Shown piece by piece: positions 21,776 through 34,476 of a DNA stretch of 64,000 nt. The DNA is from Uloborus plumipes (Eukaryota; Arthropoda; Arachnida; Araneae; Uloboridae). Position numbers and translations under genes: made by a program. The notes below the pieces were generated by a model. The model had not been told where the DNA came from. It saw nothing but the letters and a program-made list of their open reading frames with translations, and made no database searches. Every line of letters starts with the position of its first letter. Position 1 is the first letter of the stretch. Location: positions 62,001 through 126,000 of the forward strand of contig JAXGGA010001068.1 of the NCBI GenBank assembly GCA_038373865.1, written 5' to 3'.

Positions 21776-23720
21776 CTAAGTTTTGATTATTTTTAGAATA
21801 GTGTACTCTACATATTTCTGTTACTTAATTGTGATTAAAGGGTCGTCTTCACATGAAAACATGTGCATCTACTTTAAAATTCTCTATGAGAATCCTTCAC
21901 CCCCCTTTTTATTACATTTTTGTGGTCAATGTATATTCATATACGTATGCAATATCTTTTTAAAAAGATCGATGTTTTGAAACATTGATGCTTGAAAATA
22001 TTGATGTTTTTTGGTCAACGCATCAATACCATCGATATTTTAATTTTAAAAATCGATGTTTTGTCATTGATATCGTACCTGTAATACCTGTGCATTTAAA
22101 GATGTACCAAAAAAGAAAAAGAAAGTCAATTTTCATTCGATGAAAGGGGGAGGGGGCGGAGTGAAATTGAAACAGCATAAAATTTGAGGGAAATATTTCA
22201 TGTTTGCAATTCTTCTTTTACTTTGTAAAGGAAGGTAAAACGAGTGAAGTGTTGGACTTAGAGCAAAGAAATATACATAATGTAAAAAAGATCATTGAGA
22301 TTAATAAATTAAATGCATAAGACCTAAGATTTCACAGTAAACCAAAAACATGAGCATGGCTGTAGTAGCGTCCTTGACTTTTACAGGTTGTTCCTTCAAC
22401 TATGGTAACTGAATTTTTTTCTTACTAACTGCAGTTCTTTTTTTTACCCTTAATTCTATGATAGTACCCAATTAATTTATATATTCTTTTCAAAGTATAT
22501 TGGGGACAGTAAAGCTGAAAAAAAACTAATGATTAATTAAATGTTTCATCTATTTAAAAATGAATTTGTTCTTTTCAGAACTTATAAAAGCAAATGTATA
22601 TTAATCAAGTGAAAATATAAAGTAGTGAACAGTATCCGTAATTTCTGTCTATAAGCTCTAACCAGAACACAAAAGCTAGTTTCTTCCAGTTACTTTATGA
22701 ATAAAATACTAGCTAATGCTAAAGAAAGCTTAATGAAAAGATAAATTCCTAAAGTTCCAAACTCTTGCATTTTTAATATTGCTTAATGCACAACGCTTAA
22801 GCGTCGCTTTTACGAAAATGCAAAGATAACCTAACAATTAACGTCTACGTTTTAGAAAAAGTGCTTTTTTATGACGAAAAAGCTACTTCATTGCTGCTGA
22901 ATAAAAAGGGCTTCTTTTAAAATTGCATTACTTAAAACTTTCTCAAAACTAGCGGCTTAAAGTTCTTCATCTTAAACTATAAAGCCCCTGCACTACTTGA
23001 ATAGAAATCCCGTTTAGTTGCGGATGTGTGCTGTGCGGAGTTAATATGCGTCTGTGCTTAGTAAAATTGCTCTCTGCTTAAAACACTATTCGTAAGAACT
23101 GCATTATATAGTTACAAGTAAAATGAAACTATTGTAATATCGATTAAAAGAATTTCGAGCTTAATCGATAGTTTTATCAAAGGGAATTACTTAGGGAATT
23201 CCTTATCGTTCATACGGAAAATCCCTTTGAGAGAAAGTTTTCTAATTCTTATGCTTTTGAATTTACGCAATTTCCAATTCAACTGAATAAAATTTTTATT
23301 TTCGGCTTTGATAAAGCGTAACACCTATCCAATCGCTAAAAGACGATATTGTCTATGTCTGCAGGGAGTATTTTCTATGGAATATTCTTTCTCGCATCAA
23401 AAGAAGCTTAAAATTATAGAGAACTCTTTGGCAATGAAAATGGCTGTCATTTTGAATAAGATCGATGTGTTCGGTCGTTGTTAAATTTGAATTTTGAAGG
23501 AAAATTTTTTAAAACTACTTTATCGTTATCCACCATAAATTGATCAAATTTTATGATGTGTGACTTGGTCGTCTCAATTAAAAACCAATAGCGTACTCAA
23601 CTTTTCACTAGCTTATTTATTTTTCAAATCAATTTTTTAAGCATTTAACAGCTATTATTTTCATAAATTTTAAAATGGTATTATGTGTTAAATGTAGCAT
23701 TTATTACGTAACATTATCTG
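21776..23720. other. AT-rich stretch, no supported gene
   Basis: Repeated ATCGATGTTTTG-like phrases near 21967-22066. Otherwise AT-rich with short frames and no recognised element ends. Confidence 0.4.
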
Positions 23721-23721
23721 C

Positions 23722-23790
23722 CGGACACCTTGTCTAGTGGTTAGAGATGTCTTTCCGGGATAGGGAGGTCCCGGGTTCGATTTTCGACAC
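23722..23790 (+). mobile_element. tRNA-derived SINE head, plus strand
   Basis: Contains CCTTGTCTAGTGGTTAGAGA (A box) and GGTTCGATTTT (degenerate B box) at tRNA spacing, and shares CACCTTGTCTAGTGGT with the SINE at 9.9 kb. The T stem pairs poorly and acceptor arms do not match, so this is a SINE fragment or tRNA pseudogene, not a working tRNA. Confidence 0.65.
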
Positions 23791-23821
23791 CATGGCATCA
23801 TTCGGTATCATTCGATTTCGG

Positions 23822-23861
23822 CATCATGGCATGGTGCCTTTCGAGGCACCATGCCATGATG
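23822..23861. repeat. 18-bp perfect hairpin with TTCG loop
   Basis: Arms 23822-23839 and 23844-23861 are exact complements (CATCATGGCATGGTGCCT) around the tetraloop TTCG, an exceptionally stable RNA loop type. It lies about 30 bp downstream of the SINE head, so it may be part of the SINE transcript. No terminator T-run follows directly. Confidence 0.85.
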
Positions 23862-23984
23862 GCACAGGTTATGTGCCATCTGTATGTCTGAAAATTCTTT
23901 GGTTTTGTTTAAAATACTGCCGTTTTCGGTTTGATATTTTTGTCATCCATTGTACTTCATTGTGTTGTTAACACTTTCCGGTTT

Positions 23985-24052
23985 AAGTCCGAGCTCGGCT
24001 CGGGGTTCCGTTTTTGTTGAAGATGACTAAGCCCGAGCTTAGCTCGGGGTCA
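23985..24052 (+). repeat. Duplicated CCGAGCT...AGCTCGGGG palindromic segments
   Basis: Two 18-20 bp near-palindromes (GTCCGAGCTCGGCTCGGGG and GCCCGAGCTTAGCTCGGGG) about 46 bp apart, GC-rich against an AT-rich background. Function unknown. Confidence 0.6.
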
Positions 24053-24374
24053 AGTTTGAACTACTTTTGCTTTGAAAATACGGTTTTTGTTTTCGTTTCA
24101 ATCCTTTTTAGGTATTATCTGCGGACTTTTTACTTTCTTTAAAAAAATATAGATGGCACCAGGAGGTGACATAGAACCGAGACATAGAACTGCAGGAGAC
24201 ATAGAACCAAGGCTTATACGAGTTAGAGCAAGAGTGCGACAGAGCAAATCCGTGTTTTGAAATGTACCACACCAAAGCAAATTTTGCAAAATAATGTGTA
24301 TTTGAAAATTAAATCTTTTTTTTAAATACTTGTTCAATATTTGGGTAAGTTTTTAATTAAATAAGACATTAATT

Positions 24375-24808
24375 TATTGGAAAGGGTACAAAGAAGGGCT
24401 ACAAGGTTAGTAAATGGGTTTTCTAATTTAGACTATGATTCCAGACTTAGAATGCTTAATATGTATAGACTTGAGCGAAGGAGAGCCGGAGGGGACATGA
24501 TTCAGTTGTTTAAATTTATTAAAATGAATGATGTTACGGGGTTAGATTTTCGAACGGAAAACAGGACAAGGGGTCGTTGTTTTAAGCTGTTTAAATCTCA
24601 GGCTAATCTTGAAATTCGAAAAAATTACTATTTTAGCAGGGTAGTTGGAACTTGGAACAGCTTACCGGAAGAGGCGGTAAAGAGCAATGGAGTAGATGGC
24701 TTTAAGAGGGCCATTGATCTTCATTGGGGTCTTTAATTTGACTAGGACCAGCCAAGTTGGGCCCAGAGTCTGCTGCTGGTCGCCACATTTGTATTTGTAT
24801 TTGTATTT
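24375..24808 (+). mobile_element. CR1/Jockey-type LINE, 5'-truncated 3' end
   Basis: Only the last part of a non-LTR retrotransposon remains. It has the C-terminal end of the reverse-transcriptase ORF (24377-24736), a short 3' UTR and a terminal repeat of TTTGTA units (about 24787-24808). Simple ATTTG-like 3' repeats in place of poly-A are usual in CR1-like elements. The 5' junction near 24375 is the typical truncation left by target-primed reverse transcription. Confidence 0.85.
24377..24736 (+). pseudogene. Reverse transcriptase C-terminal fragment (CR1-like LINE)
   Basis: 120 codons in frame ending at TAA. The sequence begins ERVQRRATRLVNG and contains LRMLNMYRLERRR, RTRGRCFKLF, NYYFSRVVGTWNSLPEEAV and FKRAIDLHW. 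These match the conserved region after the polymerase fingers and palm of CR1/Jockey-type reverse transcriptases. The full protein would copy element RNA at a nicked target. Here the polymerase catalytic motif and endonuclease are absent because of 5' truncation. The frame is intact over the remaining part, so the insertion is not very old. Confidence 0.88.
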
Positions 24809-25991
24809 AAATTTGTGCATATTTTCATGGTAAAAATGATATTTTCATATGCGGAACTTTTTTTTTCAAGTTCCAAACATGCGACAATTTCTTACTCAAT
24901 ATTAATTGTTGTTTCACTTAAATAGGTCTTTCATCATGAAAGAAAACATTTTGAATATTTAATAAAATTAAAATTACCAACATTCCCTTTTCCAAGTATT
25001 TTTTTTTTTAAATCACAAAAATCGATAAAAAAAACCCCAGTCTGGAGGGAGATGCGCTGTCGAAAAAGCTCAGACCTGAAAGTGTTAGTTTTGTTGTACA
25101 ACTCACCTATCTGGTTTCCGCTGACAATAAAGCGCTTTAAATACCACGATGACCTCTTAGAGCAATAGCTCCCACCCCCAAAAAATACAGAAAGGATTAC
25201 CCCTAAAAACACTCCACCTAAAAACCTCAATGTAGAAGTCTGCACCTGTCCACCCCCTCTATTTGGACATTACAGCAAAAGCGTGCATATTATCAATAAA
25301 AACTATTCAGAATTACGATAAATTTTGTGCAAATAAATCACATTTTAATGCATCTCCCTCTCAAAATAAAAAAAAACATATTCATGGAAAAGATTTTCCT
25401 ATATAACTTCCAGAAAAAACGCAATAGGAAAGTTACTCGAAATCATTCTACTCTTTTCCGTTTTTATTCTAAAACAATGAAGCGCGTAGCTTGAAATAGG
25501 CGTTAGTTCTATCTTTAGCTATACCGTAACGCTATGTGTCATTACGTATTTTTTTCCGAAATTGATACCGTTTAGCATCGATCTGTTTTGTAACTGTAAC
25601 CTTCAACGCCGATTTTTATTTATTTAGAAATCGATAGCTATGATTTATGATGTGATGAGTAACAGAGTATTACACGAACAACCATGGTGTTTGATATTCC
25701 TTTGTCCGATGAAGTTTAATGTTCCTTGATGACTATGAAAATGTTTCTGATTTGCTTCGTGAATTTTGAAAAGTACGTGAGATGGATTTCATTTTTAACT
25801 TGCGTCTGAACAGTATTTTGTATGATTGTTCAAAATTTCACGTGACAGAATTCAGCGACTATCAATCAATCAAAAATGACAGAAAAAAGCTCTTTGCAGT
25901 TTTTGGGAATAATATCAGAATTAGAAAAGTAGTATTCACTTCTATCAATCATGGTTGTCATTTTAAACTTCTGGAATATCCTCTTGGGCAT
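24809..25991. other. AT-rich stretch, no supported gene
   Basis: Short frames only (24934-25245 minus, 25782-26051 plus). The second runs into the adjacent transposon and is not a conserved gene. Confidence 0.4.
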
Positions 25992-27289
25992 TACCGTAAA
26001 ATGGGGTTAATCGGAACACTTTTCAGCTTTAATTGTAAAAAAAGTAGTTAAAAGATTTTTTTTTAATTTGATTTTTTGGGTAAAAACTTCGGTCTTGCTT
26101 TGCTTTTGATATTCCAAGCAAAGACAAAACATTTCGAACATTTATTATTCATATATATAGGAATTTAGGGGTGTTCCGAATCACCCCGCTGATAGGGGTC
26201 AATCGGAACACATGTTAAATTTTTTATTTTTTTTCAAATTAATCTGTAATAAGTCTCACAAACATGAGTAATATTGATGGGGGAAATAAGAACAGATAAT
26301 TAATGTCAAATAAATGCATAATTTCAATACCAGTAAACGTTTATAATTTGTCAAAATTCAAAATAATTTTGAACTTATGAAAAATGAAATGTAATTTTAA
26401 GAAATACTTTCGAATTGAAATACAAAGCTTTAACATGAATTGAAGTCACTCATGTCATCCACAAATATGTACTAGTCCTTAAAACTAGCAACCGTGACTT
26501 GGCTTAAGTTTTTTTATAGCATCTCCTGGGATGAACTCTGCCTTTTCTTTAGTTTCTTAAAATCTCTGGATTTCGGGGATTGTCGTGAAAGATTTTTTCG
26601 CTTATTCATCACTGTCTGTGTGCTGGACTTTTACTACATAAAGTCGATGTAGCTTTCCCCCTCTTATTTTAAGTAAAAAGAAGTCTCCCGGAGAAAAAAT
26701 CTTTTGACATCTGCAACTGTGTGTCATTTTAAGATATATTTGCTCACGAGAAGGATAAACAGTAATAAATCCTTGTCCTTCTCTTGATTAGAATAATTGG
26801 GGTTATAATCTTGATTTTTCAAACACTTTCCGTCAAATAAGTTTGAATTGGAACAACAGAACTAAGTGTTCCGATTCACCCCGCATTTTTTTTTCCTATG
26901 GCATTTTTCAGAATTTTTCATTTTTATGACACAATTTATAAAAAAATGTAAATTCTAATGTGGTATTCTGTTGTTCAGATCCATGTATAATTGAAACATA
27001 CCACTCTTAGGTTTAAAATATAAGAAGGTTTGTTCTTGCATATGAAGTTTTGCCGTCTATGAAAATGTGATGTTTTCTAGCATTCCACTTGCAGCCCTCC
27101 TTAGAAGCCAGTAGAGTTGCCAGATTGACAAAAGTAATTTTTTTTTTACTTCCTATGATCTTACCTTTCGAAAAAAAAAATTCATATACGAAAAATACCC
27201 AATAGTTTATTTATGAAGAATTTCTTTGTACGCCCGGGAAGTTTTGTTCCGATTGACCCCGCTGTTCCTATACACCCCATTTTACGGTA
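25992..27289. mobile_element. 1.29-kb non-autonomous TA-flanked transposon, copy 2
   Basis: Near-identical along its whole length to 3598-4891, with the same CCGTAAAATGGGG ends and TA on both sides but different flanks. The internal GGGGTnAATCGGAACA motifs are kept in the same order. Differences are mostly single bases and short indels, and no open frame is preserved in both copies, so it is non-coding. Confidence 0.88.
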
Positions 27290-27960
27290 TTGAAAGTTTT
27301 AGCCGATCAGTTGCTACAATTGAACACTTTTTTACTGATTATTGGTTGGGAGCTCTTGGTGAGACACCGTATTTTACAAAACGGCTCCTCGCGTGGTCCA
27401 CCGCCATTCATGCTCGAAAACAGTTTGATGGTCAGTTGGAATAAAGAAAAATTGAACGCTGACAAAATTTAATCCAAATAACCAAGAGCAAGCAAAACGC
27501 AAAAGTTTGTTAACTCTGGACAATTTGAAACCTTATAATTCGAATGGTTCTTATCTAGAAGGTTTCGTTGGTCTCACTCTAAACTCATGAGAAGGCGGTA
27601 GAAACTTCTCATAAATCGAACTGCTAATAACTCGTACGTTTTGCCCGGTCTTAAAAGCATGGTTACTGCCTGACATTTTGAAAAATAGAATGCCAGTTAG
27701 CTACCATGCTTTTCAACTCGTTTTTCACAATCATATAAACTGTATTTTGAGAAGCTACCTATACCATTAAGTTCAGTTTTTAAAATACAGCAATCATGGG
27801 AAAAAGATCATTTCTACAATGTATACTTTGCATTTATTATTACAAAATACGTACTGTTTTGTTTTAAAAATTCCAATCAGTTACCCGCTAAATTTTCTAT
27901 TTATTATACATAAAAATGTATTTTTAAATGTACATGTTATATAAAAAAAATATATAAAAT
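27290..27960. other. AT-rich stretch, nothing identified
   Basis: Two overlapping short frames (27226-27472) straddle the transposon end and are not convincing. No repeats seen. Confidence 0.35.
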
Positions 27961-28740
27961 AATGTGTTGCTTTTACATGACTTTTAGCTAAATTGAATTT
28001 CATACTGCGTAACATGTCCTCTTCAATCATATTCATTACCTATCTAAAGCCACTCGATAAAATGCATTCCAGATCCTTAACCACCATATTATAACACATG
28101 TTCCACAAATATGTCTTTAATTGAGAATTTGCCACCTGTTTAGGGCAGAATATGTCCAAAGACTTAATTCAGATCCATAATTTATTCCATGGGTGTAAGA
28201 AGATTGCTTCGGAGACCCTCTTGAGAATGTTACTCACTTGGGAAATGGTCTTAATTAGGCCTGCTTCTGTGAGCCTACGTATCAATTGATTGTCACAATG
28301 GACGTGCCATCGAGAATAATCGATCTCGTCCTTAGAATTACTGCTGTCGAGTGACTTAAGGGATGTATCTAAATGTGAAGATTATCTTCGATGAAGATTC
28401 TGAAAACGAGCTACGCATATTGTGTCCAGTAGCAGTCATTTAAAGGAGCTATGAGTCACAAATTTGCTACTCTAAACTGCCCAATAATATTAACAAGCAA
28501 AGAGGTACTTTGTTTTGATTAGTTTGGCGAAGCACTTAAAAAAAGTGCTAAGTATTTCAAGTTCGGATAATTCCTCGAATGCCATTTTTTAATTGCAAAT
28601 GAATTTCGCGAGTTTTGTAAGGATTTTTAATAGCGAAGAGTTGTATGGTATAAAAGAACCATACTAACTTTTTCATTAGGTTTTTTCTTTTTTAATGTTT
28701 TGGTATAGACATTTAAAAAATGCACATGCACTTGAACTAG
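27961..28740 (+). repeat. Diverged tandem duplication, left copy
   Basis: Matches 28795-29800 with a period near 832 bp. Well-conserved segments include ATGTTCCACAAATATGTC and the following 250 bp (GAATTTGCCA, GGGCAGAATATGTCC, AATAATCGATCTCGTCC). No open frame is common to both copies. Confidence 0.85.
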
Positions 28741-28794
28741 TGTACCGTTAACCAAAATTAAGAAATAATAATTATTAAATAGAATGTGGGAGGG

Positions 28795-29800
28795 GGGTTG
28801 CTTTTGGATGACTTTTCTCTTAATTGAATTTTATGCAGTGCAACATGTCTTCCTTAATCACATTCATTACCTATCAAAAGTCACTCGATAATCTGCATTC
28901 CACTGCCTTTGCCACCCTAATAAAACAGATGTTCCACAAATATGTCTTTAATTGAGAATTTGCCATCTGTTTAGGGCAGAATATGTCCAAAGACTTAATT
29001 CAGATCCATAATTTATTCCAATGGGTGTAAGAAGATTGCTTCAGAGACCCTCTTGAGAATGTTACTAACTTGGGAAATGGTCTTAATTAGGCCTACTTCT
29101 GTGAGCCAACGTATCAATTGATTGTCACAATGAACGTGCCATCGAGAATAATCGATCTCGTCCTTAGAATTACTGCTGTTGAGTGACTTAAGGGATATAC
29201 CTAAATATGGAGATTATATTCGATGAGGATTCTGAGAACGAGCTGCATATATTGTGTCCAATAGCAGTCATTTAAGGGAGCTATGAGTCACAAATTTGCT
29301 ACTTTAAACTGCCTAATAATAATAATAATAAGCAAATAGGCGCTTTTTTGATGAGTTTGGCAAAACACTTTGAAAGCGCGCGAATTGTTTCAAATTATGG
29401 TTATTCTTCGAATACCATTTTATAATTGAAGGGTTTGGAGGGTGAAGGGGTTATGTTACATTTTAAAGAATAAACACTCTGGACAATGTTACACAAAAAA
29501 AATGGTAAATCAAAAAGTTGATGTCATTAGACCAACTTCATACGCACACTAACGACGAAACCAGAAAACAAAAAGTTGCAACAACTGTAACAATAAAACT
29601 TTAATTACTTTATTACTCGCGATTTCCGTTTTTGTCACATAGCCCTTTCATCTCCTAAGCCCTTCAATCGTAGATGAAGTGCACGAGTTTGTCATGATTT
29701 TGTATTGCAGAGTTGTATGGTACAAAAAAACCAGATTCATTTTAATTAGTTTTTTCCCTTCTTAAAGTTTTCATATAAAAATTGAAAATAAATAAATAAA
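28795..29800 (+). repeat. Diverged tandem duplication, right copy
   Basis: Second copy of the 832-bp unit, longer because a 238-bp MITE was inserted near its end (29428-29665). It ends in an (AAAT)n microsatellite at about 29777-29812. Confidence 0.85.
29424..29669. mobile_element. 238-bp MITE with GAAGGG ends
   Basis: Present only in the right duplication copy, so the left copy gives the empty site. The ends GAAGGGTTTGGAGGG and its partial complement form an inverted repeat of about 22 bp, flanked by AATT and AATC. It shares its ends and the right-end phrase TTTCATCT with the 243-bp MITE that hosts the 18-21 kb transposon. Confidence 0.75.
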
Positions 29801-29812
29801 TAAATAAATAAA

Positions 29813-30778
29813 ATAAAAAATAAAAACTTCTGAACTAGAGTGTCGTTAACTAAAATTAAGAAATAATAATTTTTAACTCCATTTTTAATGAACTTTTTGC
29901 TGAGTTTTAAGCAGGCCCGTGTGCGTATGAGGGTCCCTTCAATCGGTGTTAGGAATGAAGTGCAAAATAAATAATTTAATAAAAATAGTTCAACTTTAAT
30001 ACAACATTGGGAACAAATGGAAATATAGAAAAACTAATGCTTAGTGCTTTAAAAAAATTGCAAGATTCATTTACTAGATGTGTTTGTGTCACATGAAAAT
30101 TATGCTTCCAAATTTTCTCTTCTTTTACAGCTGCTTTAAAAATATTTGCACTCATTGAATAAGATTTAAGTTTAGTTTATTTTTCATTTATTATTATTAT
30201 TATTACTAGTCGTAGAAATAACTATTAAATTTTTCAAATAAGTTTTCTTTTCATTATCATGGGGATCCTGTTTATTAACATATTCTGCAACTGACAACTC
30301 TTAACTAAATAATTATTACTACGCCTGGAAACCACATAACTCAAACTCAGTAGGAATGAACTTTATCTTAAAAAAATATCATTTATATTATTTGAAAAAA
30401 ATATTTATTCATACTCATAGCTAATAAAAATACAGCACTTTTCAGTCTTTTTGAGTGTAAACAATTGCCCCTTTTTTTTTAATATCAAGTAATTTTTGGT
30501 GAGGAAGGACTGATATTAAGGTCCCACATACACAGTCAAAATATCAAAGAAATGTTTTAATCGCATCCCCTTTTTCTTTGCTTTTGAATGATCATTTTTT
30601 AAAAAAATAATTTATTTTTAATGTGCCCATTAAATGAAGTTCGTCAATCAATAATGAACTCGATTGAAATTGAAATAATTTTTGCAGAGAATATTGGTTA
30701 TGATTTTGGAATAAAAGTAGTCTCAATAACTATGAGAAAAGAGATCAGTATTGGTAATTTTATTTTCTAATTTATTCA
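29813..30778. other. AT-rich stretch, no supported gene
   Basis: Simple-sequence runs, including (ATT)n near 30191, and no recognised element ends or frames. Confidence 0.4.
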
Positions 30779-30963
30779 TGTATTTGCAGGGACTTCATTT
30801 CGAATTTTTCCAGGGGGGGGGGGCAAAGGGTGCATACACAATGTAAAATTTACCAAAAAGTGGCAAAAACCACGCCCACTCATATGCCAATGCATTGATT
30901 TCTCAAAGTCAGGGGAAAGCAAATGACCCCCCTGCCCCCCTAAATGACGGGCCTGTCTATTTG
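30779..30963. mobile_element. 169-bp hAT-type MITE, copy 1
   Basis: Element 30787-30955 with ends CAGGGACTTCATTT and, reversed, CAGGCCCGTCATTT, flanked by TGTATTTG and TCTATTTG (7 of 8 identical). A second copy at 44392-45261 has the same ends and a perfect 8-bp duplication. Contains a G-run near the left end and C-runs near the right. Non-coding. Confidence 0.85.
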
Positions 30964-32745
30964 GGTAAATTAGAGTTTCACGTAAATATTTAGGGGTGAA
31001 ATTTGTTTAGTATAACTTTATGAAATGCAAGTAAATAAGAAAGAACAAACTTATTTATCTAAATTTCTAGAATCCAAAGCTGCATTCTGAAATACTTTCC
31101 ATAAAGTCCCTAATTTTTGCCTTCAGTCTAAATTTTAAATGATGATAAAGTTGATGCTGCAGCTAAAAATAATAATAATAATAATAATGATAATAATTAA
31201 TTAAATAAATAAATGAAAGCAACAATAATACTTATGATAAAAGCTGCGGAAAAAAACTCAGCTTTACATCAGCAACAATCGAGAAAAAATGCAAAAAGGA
31301 GAGTTTTCAGTCTAGAAAATAATCTCGTTTTCAACACAAATAGACGTGAGCTTCGGATTGTAAAAATATTGATAATTCAAATACTAATTACTTACACACC
31401 ATAAAAGAGATAAATACTTAAGAATACGATTTCTGAACAATTAAAAGAAAATATCACGTTTTCTGCATTGCGACATAATGATATCACTACGTAAATTAAC
31501 ATATTTCAAAATATTTTAACATGATTATATTACCTTGATTAAATGTCATACTCACCAGATACATAATGTTAGTACATCGATCAGCGTACGTATTTCTGTG
31601 TTAGTTTTATGAGCCTTTCTTTAATGTTCTATATAAATTTAAAATTCATCGCTATGACGTATGCATGTCCAAATAAATGAAACACCCTGACACAAAATAC
31701 AAGCTCTGCGTTCTGAATAATTCCTGCAAAATTTTGAGCCCATTTGTGTTAACAACTTCACAGAGCTGGAAACTTTCCCATATTTCTAATTTATAAAAAT
31801 CGCCGAAGCATATCACGAAGTTTTACATAAGTAATGATGGCGCTGCTACACTTTATTGCTAGTTGGTTACTCTATTTATTTTTGTTAATTCTGTACTAAT
31901 AAATTGTTTTAAAACCTTATTATATTTTTTAACTGTTATACTGCCAGAGAAACATAGTTCAGAATCAACTTAAAGTAGCTTTGTTATAAAATAAAATCAC
32001 GACGGCTTAATAAATCATAAATTTTCTCATAATTTTCAACATCGGTCAAAGAAACTTAGTTTGGAAAAGCTTTACCAAACTAGGACGCCAAAAGCGGACT
32101 TCATTTTACCACCCGAGTGTGGTATTGTCCAAATGAATTTATCCCGTAAGAATTATTCGAACAAAAAAACCATTATCATTCTAAATGGGTGACGTTCCAA
32201 TCTGGGATATTGCCAGCGGCAGAAAACAAATTCTTTCCCAAACGCTTGCCAAATAATTCTATATTTTAATAGCAGAAGAAAATAAATGTTTCCTATCAAA
32301 TTAAAGCGTGTCAAAGTATTGTGCTGTCAGGTGGTGTAATATATAGTACTACGTGACCTCTAGAGACTGGTGAGACTTATCTTGTCTGGAACATCTGTAA
32401 AATTATGATAAAGTGGCAAAATATTTACTTTAGTCTAGCAGTACGTCAAGATGTAAGAAACTTTCTCTCCCGGTACTCATTTTGGGAGCTTTCAGAAAAA
32501 GGGTAATAATTTTCGCAATATATTTTGCTTGAAAAATGACTCTTATCTTTATCGTTTATTATATTTTTCTTTTGAGAAATAGTTAACCCTTATCTGGTGA
32601 GCGCTTTTTTTGTAAAGTAAGTAGGGAGTTGGAGTGCTAGAGTGTCAAAATTACCTTGATTGCGCACTACACAAAAGTTAACAAGCTGAAATCGGGAATT
32701 TTAATTACATAAATACAACTGAAGCAGTATCGTAAGCGTACAAAC
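30964..32745. other. AT-rich stretch with an AAT microsatellite
   Basis: (AAT)n near 31167-31188. The 63-codon frame at 31213-31404 has no recognisable domain. Nothing else identified. Confidence 0.4.
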
Positions 32746-32870
32746 TAGAGATGCACCGATGAGCTAATCGGCTGATAACCGATTATCGATTAATAAGCTG
32801 TTGATAATCAGGCGATTAGTGATCATGCTTATTATTATTAATATTACTATTTTTTAAAAATCTTCATTGC
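32746..32870 (+). mobile_element. Partial hAT-like element (TAGAGATGCACCGAT end)
   Basis: Starts TAGAGATGCACCGATGAGC and continues through CCGATTATCGATTAAT, matching the left end of the element at 47156. No right end was found, so this is a fragment. Confidence 0.65.
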
Positions 32871-33905
32871 TTATCCTAGCACTATAAGAAAGGTTTACAC
32901 ATACACACACAAATGCGTTGCAATTTCAGCCAGAACCCGTTTGATGAACTTATCAAAAACAAGCCTTTACTGTAAAAAAAAAGGAACGTTACTAAAAATA
33001 AAACGCAATTTTTGACATAATCATGTCTGGAAAAGATCAGGAAAGTTTCCCTCTAAAAGTCAGTAACCTTTCTGTTGAACTCATAAACCTTCCCAATAAG
33101 ATCAAGTTTTTTTTATGTTACTACAATTAGATCTTCTTTAAAAACAGGCGGACCTATCTGACAGTTTTTCTAATAGATAAACTTCCCGGTGACGCGGAGA
33201 CTACGTTCCAAAAAAAAAGCTGATATTATAAAACCCTATACAACTTTGGTTTGATTTTCAATTAATCTACCTTTATTTTGTAACTGAGATAATACCAACA
33301 TTCTATTATAACCTTAATTCAATACTAACTTAAAAAAAAATTAAAATTTCCCAAGCCATTTAATATCTTTAAAGAGTTTCTCAATTCCTAGAAAAAAGAC
33401 CACATCTTCTCGTACCTTAATGTCTTCACATAAAATTCTTCTCTAAATGTTGTTTAAATGAGCTGTATCATTAAAATGCTCAATTCTGTCATCTCGAATA
33501 AGGGATTCTGGTAATTGATACAATTTTCAGAAGTTGATTGTAAAAATCTTACGCAGTTTAAGTTTGCGAATAGTCTTTTAGAAACTGTTAAATTGTGAAA
33601 TACTCGATAATATCACTGCTTTTGAAGAGAAAAGTTCTGAAACAAGTTCCATTCTAACCTTTCAAGTATGATGCTTTGTTTTAATGATGTATAATGAATT
33701 GCGTAGATAATTGAAAATAATATATATTTTTTTAATTTTTAAGTAAAAAAAAGTAAATGTCCTCTATTTTAAGCTATTGTAAGTCTATTTGTAAGCATAA
33801 GAGTAACTGTAAATTGATATTGATGGCTATTGATATTTCAAATGTTATAAATGTAAATAAGTAAATAGTTTCTGAGCTGTAAGTTCAATCAAATTCCATT
33901 ACTTT
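32871..33905. other. AT-rich stretch, nothing identified
   Basis: No frames of note, inverted repeats or RNA genes. Confidence 0.4.
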
Positions 33906-34476
33906 TTAATCCTTTAAGCAGCTTTCCCGTACAATGTACGTGCTACCCGAAATCGACCTCATCTGGTTTACTCGTACGGCGTACGGGCATCGATATTTTC
34001 TGATTTCCTTTTCTGGTTTGATTTGCCCGAATTTTTCATTATTGAAAGAGACTATTTAGTAGTATTATTTTTTGACGGATGGTGTGGTTTGCCCATGTAA
34101 ATGAAATCCTTTTCATCCGGGTTTTTTTATGTAGCGAGAAGCGGGAACTTCTTGTTCAACTGTATGACTAGACAGTATGAAAAATACTTCTGAACTGTTT
34201 GGAAAATTGTAAACTTCAAATTTCACAGTAAGTGTGAGAGAAATTTTTGCATAATTTGTAAACCATTCTTTACTGCATGCAGAATGAACTTGAAAAAAGC
34301 AAACATTTAGGGTTTTTGTGACCAAAATTGTAAAATAAAAAATGTTGTAAAAGCATTAAAAACGTTTATTCTTAATATTCTTATTCTATTAAGTATGGTA
34401 CTCAACAACATGCAATAAAAAATGTGCCTTTTTTGGGAGCATTTCTGGTAAAATAATTAAACGCTTAAAGGGTTAA
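33906..34476. mobile_element. TTAA-flanked MITE (piggyBac-like), copy 2
   Basis: Element 33910-34472, TTAA on both sides, ends TCCTTTAAGC and, reversed, CCCTTTAAGC. Near the left end are two small palindromes built on GTAC (CGTACAATGTACG and CGTACGGCGTACG). No transposase frame. Confidence 0.6.

Noticed and set aside
23722..23790. Functional tRNA gene on the plus strand
   Set aside because: The T stem is largely unpaired and the acceptor stem does not match; it shares its head sequence with the other SINE.
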